A DNA stretch of 64,000 nt from Coptis chinensis (Eukaryota > Streptophyta > Magnoliopsida > Ranunculales > Ranunculaceae): assembly GCA_015680905.1 (NCBI GenBank), contig CM027379.1, positions 33,560,501-33,624,500 on the forward strand, written 5' to 3'. The notes beneath the pieces are model-generated. The model worked only from the letters and a program-made list of their open reading frames with translations. It was not told where the DNA came from and did no database searches. The translations under genes and the position numbers were made by a program. Shown here in pieces: positions 58,397-64,000 of the stretch. Position 1 is the stretch's first letter. Each line of letters begins with the position of its first letter.

Positions 58397-59185
58397 ATGA
58401 CATCTCCTACATTGATACCGGAACAGTCTTTCGAAGATTTGTTTCAAAGCACTACTTATGGTGCTTGGTTTCGCGAGGTGATCACACACGTAGGCTGGGA
58501 ACCGCTTATGGTTCTTGCTAGCATTTGTTCTTGGACTTGCCATGCCCAATAAATACATTACCCATGATGCTATTGGGTAGATAATATGCATATATACACT
58601 TATGACTTTTTGCATGAGGCTTATGGGGCAGGCATTTTCCGTATCGAGGACCAAGGGGAATATAACGTCGCCCTTGGTAGCCTGTCCATGAACATAGGAA
58701 CTGTTATGTTTTGGATCATGCTAAACATTTTAGGGAATGACATTTTTCTTACGTGAATGATGCCACTTGCGCCGTCTTCCTTGCTTTAGCCCGCGGGACG
58801 TGTATGTGCCATGACCTTCCCGAAACTTTGATGTCTAGTTTAGCACGAGCCCATAGCATGAGGCATAAGTATCTTCTTATGCCTATATTAGTTTGCCGTA
58901 TTATACTATGTTTCTTCCCTATTTTTTGTGCCCGTTTCACGGACTGGGTTGGGGTCGACATTGTGAGATCCACCAATTCTATTATTCAATCTTTCCGTGC
59001 AATGACTTGGCAAGGGTGGAGGATACAACCTCATCAGGTTGCACCTTACACCCCATCCGACCAAGTGGCGCTTTTAACAAAGTTAGATCCGTAGATGATA
59101 AATGGCGGCAAGCTTGGCAAATTATAATGGCATGGCAGGATGCAAAGGAACCTCACTTCTTTATAGAAGAGGAGGATGACGAGTA
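58397..59185 (+). pseudogene. Element B 3' (env-position) ORF, degenerate
   Basis: ATG 58397 (MTSPTLIPEQSFEDLFQSTT) leads to YGAWFREVITHVGWEPLM, then a shift. YDFLHEAYGAGIFRIEDQGE, LGSLSMNIGTVMFWIMLNIL and later pieces follow to 59185. It matches ORF 3 of C1 (18527-19500). No signal peptide is evident. Its role is unknown. Confidence 0.7.
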
Positions 59186-60163
59186 AACGATGGAGTGGAG
59201 GTAGTTTTTAGTTTCAGTTAGTGTCTGCTTATGTCCCAAGCAATTTAACTCTGTTAACCCCATAATGGGTGGAACTCTTATAGAGTTGCGTCAGTTTTTT
59301 TTTTATTTCCTATATTAGTATATTCTAACCTTGTTTTGCAGATGTTCCAGAATTTCACGCATTTCCATGGTATTTTTCTACCCTCTTTATTTAAATGCTT
59401 TGAGGACAAAGCATGCTTCTTGTTTGGGGGGGGGCATAGAAACACGTGTAATTAAGACATCTGTTAGGATATAGATATGTATAATGTGCACTTGTTTTCT
59501 AGTTAAAATTTCAAAAATTCAAAAATATAAATAAAAAGTATGCTATACACTTAGGAATATTGGTATTGTTTTCTTTCTCCATGCTCTTAACAATCTAGAA
59601 GTCTCAATGAGTCGTTGCATCGGAATAATTGTTAGAAACTTAGGTTAATATGTAGGTAATAATCTTTACATCTATCTATAAATATATTACATGAGTATCT
59701 ATGATTGTTAGCGATGAAGTTTCTGAAATCTAGGCTAGAGTACTTATTCTACAAATCCTGTGAGAATATAGCCTAAAGCCTTATATGAAATGAAAACATT
59801 TGAGAAATGACACAAGGGAGAAGTAAAATCGGGATAGAGAAATCACACGTCCACTTGCTTGATCACTAAACCATATCCTAAGCGAGAATTTAGGCCCTCT
59901 TTTGGATCGATATAGCCAGAAATCAAACCTATGAATTATTTTCCGCTAGTTAAGCCCCTCGAGCCTTTCTTTAGCCTTCCATAAACCACAATTCCTTTAC
60001 CCCTGTTACAAAAACAAAACAAAATAAAAAATCAACCTACCCAATTTAGAATAAGTCCGAGAATAGAATAAGGAAGAAAGAAGAAGAGAAAACACGGTAA
60101 ACAAAAATTAGTTAGTTGCTTCCAGAAAATAAAGAAAAAGAAGTTTCCATCCAAAGAGAAAAG

Positions 60164-60195
<32 letters not shown>

Positions 60196-61011
60196 AATAA
60201 AAAAAACTCCAAAAAATAGAATAAAAGGGAGTCAAAGGCCAAAGAAAAGAAAAATATGGCTAAGGATGGAAACAAAGTGTAGAAGCAAAAAGTAAATAAC
60301 AAGGTTTTCTCTAGTTACATAATATGAAGACTCTATTATCTCAGGACTTGTCCTCTAGAATATCCATTTCTTTCCTTCTTAAACCATCTCCTAATCCCCA
60401 TGACACCTAATAAAGACCTCTAGCTCAATTAGGAATAGGTTAGTGTGATAGTAAAGTGGCAGATGTGTTTGATCGACCCGGCTTCCTTGTTGTCATTGAG
60501 ATTGTAAGGTAAAGTGTGCCCACACATTAATCGGAGTAAAACTTGAACAGCAAAAAAATCGAGTGATTTTTGTCTTGACTTTTATGTGAGGACCTACTTA
60601 GGGACGCTTATTCCGAAGTTTTCAGAAACGGACCTGCTAAGCATTTCATAGCATTACTCATTGTATATATGTTTATTCGTAGATGATTGATTATTATGCA
60701 TATATTAGCTTAGGTTTCGACATGATTATTCTTATGTAATTGCTAGAGAGATGTATAGATAGTTGAGCATGAATAAGGAAACAATAGTTTTATTTTCTTA
60801 GTCGTTGTAGTATAGATGAAGTTTGTGAGTACCATCACTGGAAAACTCTCACGAGGCTATAACTCGTCCACTAGGGAATTCCTAGTGGTTTAAGGCCTTG
60901 TTGCATATGGTCAATGCAATCGCACTCAGCGAAACGAGAGTAGTTAGAACTCCATTTTTGGTCACTTATTCTAATTTCTCATCTTTGCTTGAGGACAAGC
61001 AAAATGTCTTT
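59186..61011 (+). other. Element B 3' untranslated region
   Basis: It is colinear with the C1 and D1 tails. Landmarks: G-run TTTGGGGGGGGGC (59428-59440), poly-A/A-rich tract (60060-60290, pure A at about 60167-60191), CTAGCTCAATTAGGAATAGG (60420) and a perfect palindrome CCACTAGGGAATTCCTAGTGG within 60868-60888. No gene. Confidence 0.7.
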
Positions 61012-61024
61012 GTTTGGGGTGGTT
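61012..61024 (+). other. Element B polypurine tract
   Basis: TTGTTTGGGGTGGTT lies immediately before the 3' LTR. Confidence 0.75.
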
Positions 61025-62118
61025 TGATAAGAGCCCAAAACTGTAGTTTTAACCCCTTAATAATCATAATGTTAGACCAATTATGTGAATAATAAGTAAG
61101 AGTTAATACTGATTACGTGTTTTATGCATTTCGGGCTTCAAAGTCCATTACGTCGTAAATGTGCCACTTTAGCAAGATAAAGGAGCAAAAGTCGTGAGAA
61201 CTTCCGAAGGCCGTATCTTTGGACTCAGACCTCGGAATTGGGCCTACCTTATGTCAAAACGACCGGCTCGGAAAGAGCTTTCCAATGGTCTAAGCCTTGA
61301 CCCAATCAGAGGAGCACAAGTGGACGAAAAGTCTGTTGAAGTCAACTGCAGCTGAAGAGGCCATTTTGAACTAAAGAAATTAGGTTTTGGGCCCGATTTT
61401 CCGGCCCAAAACATGGCTCCAAGCCCATGCACGATTTTTGGATCTGGAAGTATAAAAACAAAAGCTTGACTCTTTGTTAATGGCAGTTAGGTTAGGAAGC
61501 TAATGTTAATGGAGTTTAGGGTTAGAAAAAGATAGTTAGATCTAGATTAGTTAATTACTTAGCTTTCATTCCATTAATTAGTTTTATTCTTTGTTTTAGA
61601 TTAGTTATTTAAATCATTGAATATCATTCATTAGATAAATAAAATAGTTGTTATTCATTCAATCATGACTTGTTCTTATTGTTCTATTAGATAAATAAAG
61701 TTAATTAGTTCTCCATAATCTAGTTTCATTTTCATTTATTTATTAGCTTAATTCCTTAGATTTACTTATTTATCATTATTAGTTTAATTCAATTATTGCA
61801 TGAGTAGTTTCGAATTGAGTTTAAACAAATAAAATTCAAATCTTTATATTATGTCTTGTTTAGATTCAATTGTTGGGAATGGTAGAATAGAAATTTCACA
61901 TCAAATCATTACTCTCACCATTGTTCATTTTGGGTTTGAGTAGTTGAATTCTATTTAGTCTTGATAGATTGAGAGTGGAACGAAATCCTTACTCTATATA
62001 TTGCATGATTATGTTTTGAGAGTAAGAAGAATTGATTTAAACGTAAGAACGGTAGGATTACGTATTAGTGTTCTTGTAGCATTAATATTTAGGATTCTAT
62101 TATTTTTACGGTTATCAG
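61025..62118 (+). repeat. Element B 3' LTR (1094 bp)
   Basis: TGATAAGAGCCC...GGTTATCA, followed by GACAT and the continuation of the Tat-like protease. Nearly identical to 52475-53571. Confidence 0.92.
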
Positions 62119-62312
62119 ACATGCACCTGCCAGACTCGGTGATGATAGAATCAAATGCACCACTCTATGGGTTCAACGGAGACCGCAAAGATGCCATTGG
62201 AGACATCATCCTACCAATCTCCATTGGAGAAAAAGAGGACATGGTCAAAACTTCAACACGCTTCAGTTTGATCGATGTCAAGTCATCCCACACTGCCATT
62301 TTAGGCCGCTGA
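62119..62312 (+). pseudogene. pro: Tat-like protease C-terminal half
   Basis: After the repeated GACAT the frame resumes HLPDSVMIESNAPLYGFNGD, AIGDIILPISIG and SSHTAILGR, then a TGA at 62310. Removing element B and one GACAT joins TYKDM to HLPDSV, which restores protease apart from the two stops. Confidence 0.82.
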
Positions 62313-62384
62313 TAGATTCACAAGATCCAAGCAATTCCATCAACCCTACACCAAGACCTGCGGTTCCCCGGACCCCGAGGCATC

Positions 62385-63950
62385 ATGGAGCTCAGAAGCA
62401 ACCAACTAGAAGCTTACCGATGCAATCACGTCAGCACAACAACCACGACCAAATCTCAGGTCGTCGAAGACAAAGACGTCCCAAAAAAGCAAGATCCTCA
62501 AGCTTCTAGCACTCCAACCGCAGCACAAGACAAGCTCAAAGGGAAGCAAGCACAAATAGAACCTGGAGAAAAAGTCAATTTGGGCACAAATGATGACCCA
62601 AAATTTGTTTATGTAGGGACTGACTTAGACCCTAAACTGAAGGAGCAACTTGTCAAATTTATATCTCTCAATAAAGATGTATTTGTTTGGTCGTATATCG
62701 ATATGCCAGGAATCGACCCTCAGGTTGTTTGCCACAAGTTAAATGTAGATCCAATTGTCAAGCCTATCAAACAACGACCTAGGAAATTAGCACTCAAATT
62801 TCAAAAGGCCATCAATGAAGAGATAGAAAAGCTTAAAAATGTTGATTTCATTAGAGAAATCGAGTACCCGACCTAGCTAGCTAACATCGTAGCCATTCCA
62901 AAGAATAATGGCCAGGTACGACTTTGCATAGACTTCACCAATGTCAACAAGCACTGCCCAAAGGACAGCTTCCCCCTACCAAGGATCGACATACTGGTAG
63001 ATCAAACTTGCGGACATGAGCTTTTATCGTTTATGGACACATACAATGGGTACAATCAGATACCGCTTGCAGAAGAAGATTAGGAAAAGGCGTCTTTCAT
63101 AACCGAACGCCGGTGCAACCAACCAAAGACTGGTCACAAAGATGTTCAAAGACTTGTTAGGAGACACTCTGAAAGTCTACATAGACGACCTGGTAGTCAA
63201 AAGCCAAAAAGCGGGCGATCACATTTCTCACCTACAAGAAGCCTTAGAAAGGTTGCGCCAAAACAAGATGAAGCTCAACCCAGCAAAATGCGTATTTGGA
63301 GTAGCCTCAGGAAAATTCTTAGGGTACCTAGTTTCACAAAGACATATTGAAGCAAACCCAAAACAGATACGAACTCTCCTCGAAATGCCAGAACCAATTA
63401 CAAAGCAACAAATTCTCAAGTTATATGGCATGGTTTCAGCCCTCAACAGATTCATCTCACGAGCATCTGACAAGTGCAAACCATTCCTAGAAATACTCAA
63501 AAAAGGTGCAACATTCAAATGGACAGACGAATGCCAAAAAGCTTTCAACGACCTGAAAGCTTACTTATCAACTCCGCCTGTTCTATCCAAACCAGAGGAA
63601 GGAGAAACATTGGGGCTTTACCTTGCAACTACCGACTTTGCCATCAGCTCGGTACTCTTTTGCGAAAGAGAGGGAATCGAAAAACCAATCTACTTCACCA
63701 GTAAGACATTGGCAGATGCAGAAAAGCATTACTCATCAATGGAGAAAACAATGTTGTCTCTGTTATACTCCGCTTGAAAATTCCAACCTTACTTTCAAGC
63801 TCACAACATCAAGGACATAACTGATATACCTATCAAACAAGTTTTGAGTTCCAATAACAAAATGGCTCAAATGGCCAAATGGGCTGAAGAACTCGAAGAA
63901 CACCACATCGAGTTCGTTCCCAGAACGTCTCGCAAAGGCTAGGTCGTTGC
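62385..63950 (+). pseudogene. RT-RH: Tat-like RT and RNase H (degenerate)
   Basis: The linker is at 62385-62560, then RT: LKEQLVKFISLNKDVFVWSY, IKQRPRKLALKFQKAINEEI, LANIVAIPKNNGQVRLCIDF and LSFMDTYNGYNQIPLAEED. The segment holding the usual PFGLKNA box is missing between about 63105 and 63135. The catalytic KVYIDDLVVKS (YIDD near 63178) is intact, followed by KLNPAKCVFGVASGKFLGYL and LNRFISRASDKCKPFLEIL. RNase H starts LYLATTDFAISSVLF (63613) and continues to about 63950. Stops at 62874, 63082 and 63775 break it. Confidence 0.85.
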
Positions 63951-64000
63951 TGACTTCCCAGTCGAAGATGTCAACATGAAACCTGAGCCCATCACTACAT

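Larger units (their letters stand above)
52475..62118 (+). mobile_element. Athila-like element B, complete insertion with GACAT duplication, pol deleted
   Basis: Two LTRs (52475-53571 and 61025-62118) begin TGATAAGAGCCC and end GGTTATCA. GACAT flanks both ends (52470-52474 and 62119-62123). The tRNA-Asp-type PBS and the polypurine tract are intact. The inside holds degenerate gag and protease and a degenerate 3' ORF, but no RT, RNase H or integrase: the region between 57000 and 58390 is far too short for them and shows no pol motif. The LTRs are nearly the same sequence. The element is therefore non-autonomous, and its last move probably used proteins from another copy. Confidence 0.92.
50340..64000 (+). 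mobile_element. Tat/Retand-like Ty3/gypsy element, continues past right edge
   Basis: LTR (about 50340-50740), PBS, leader, gag, protease, RT and RNase H, interrupted at 52474/62119 by the complete element B. Gag and RT motifs are those of the Tat clade (FPLYDGSSCP, LANIVAIPKNNGQVRLCIDF, KHCPKDSFPLPRID). Stops in gag, protease and RT show this copy is dead. The body without B is about 4 kb in the window. Confidence 0.87.

Noticed and set aside
60032..60302. Phe-rich hydrophobic reverse frames that look like membrane proteins
   Set aside because: They are translations of the poly-A/A-rich tract in the element B tail.
1..64000. CRISPR arrays, operons, bacterial-type ribosome binding sites, rRNA or tRNA genes
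   Set aside because: None seen. Introns, LTR elements and MITEs show a plant nuclear sequence, and the only tRNA-related sequences are the PBS sites of the retroelements.

Overview
The window looks like nuclear DNA from a eudicot plant with a repeat-rich genome. It has plant-type introns, non-chromoviral Ty3/gypsy retrotransposons of the Athila and Tat/Retand types, a PIF/Harbinger transposon, Mutator- and hAT-like MITEs and L1-type LINE pieces. The species cannot be read from the sequence. I see no rRNA, tRNA or CRISPR feature. Family assignments come from motifs I recognise, not from database searches.

Layout. Positions 1-31,600 are a pile of Athila-like elements. A minus-strand element (A1; 5' LTR 3258-4295) enters from the left edge and has inserted into a minus-strand LTR of a second family (LTR-C, 4296-5146). 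A long plus-strand element (C1, 5147-22867) follows, with gag, protease, RT, RNase H and integrase, then a small Cys-rich ORF, a short membrane ORF behind a promoter-like block, and three related 3' (env-position) ORFs. C1's integrase is split by a 1263-bp solo LTR with an AAGAC duplication. A minus-strand element (C2, 22868-28245) and two stacked 3' ends of a third LTR family (D1, D2; 28246-about 31610) complete this block.

Positions 32,574-38,489 are a long-TIR Mutator-like element with a 9-bp duplication. A complete PIF/Harbinger element (33657-38303, TTA duplication) sits inside its right TIR. The Harbinger element carries a DDE transposase on the minus strand and, unusually, a plant mobile domain (PMD) gene on the plus strand. 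A TAA-flanked MITE follows at 38632-39790.

Positions 39,800-50,300 are the only non-TE part. It holds one apparently intact six-exon host gene (40061-44305, 370 aa, coiled-coil protein of unknown function), a minisatellite of palindromic units, and a convergent CbxX/CfxQ-type ankyrin-AAA+ pseudogene (46340-48896). The pseudogene is broken by frameshifts and loaded with a MITE and a LINE. A second LINE fragment holds another copy of the same MITE family with an exact 9-bp duplication.

Positions 50,340-64,000 are a Tat/Retand-like element running off the right edge. Its protease is split by a complete A-family Athila-like element (B, 52475-62118, GACAT duplication). B has nearly matching LTRs but has lost RT, RNase H and integrase, so it was probably mobilised in trans. 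Insertion order can be read directly from the target-site duplications.
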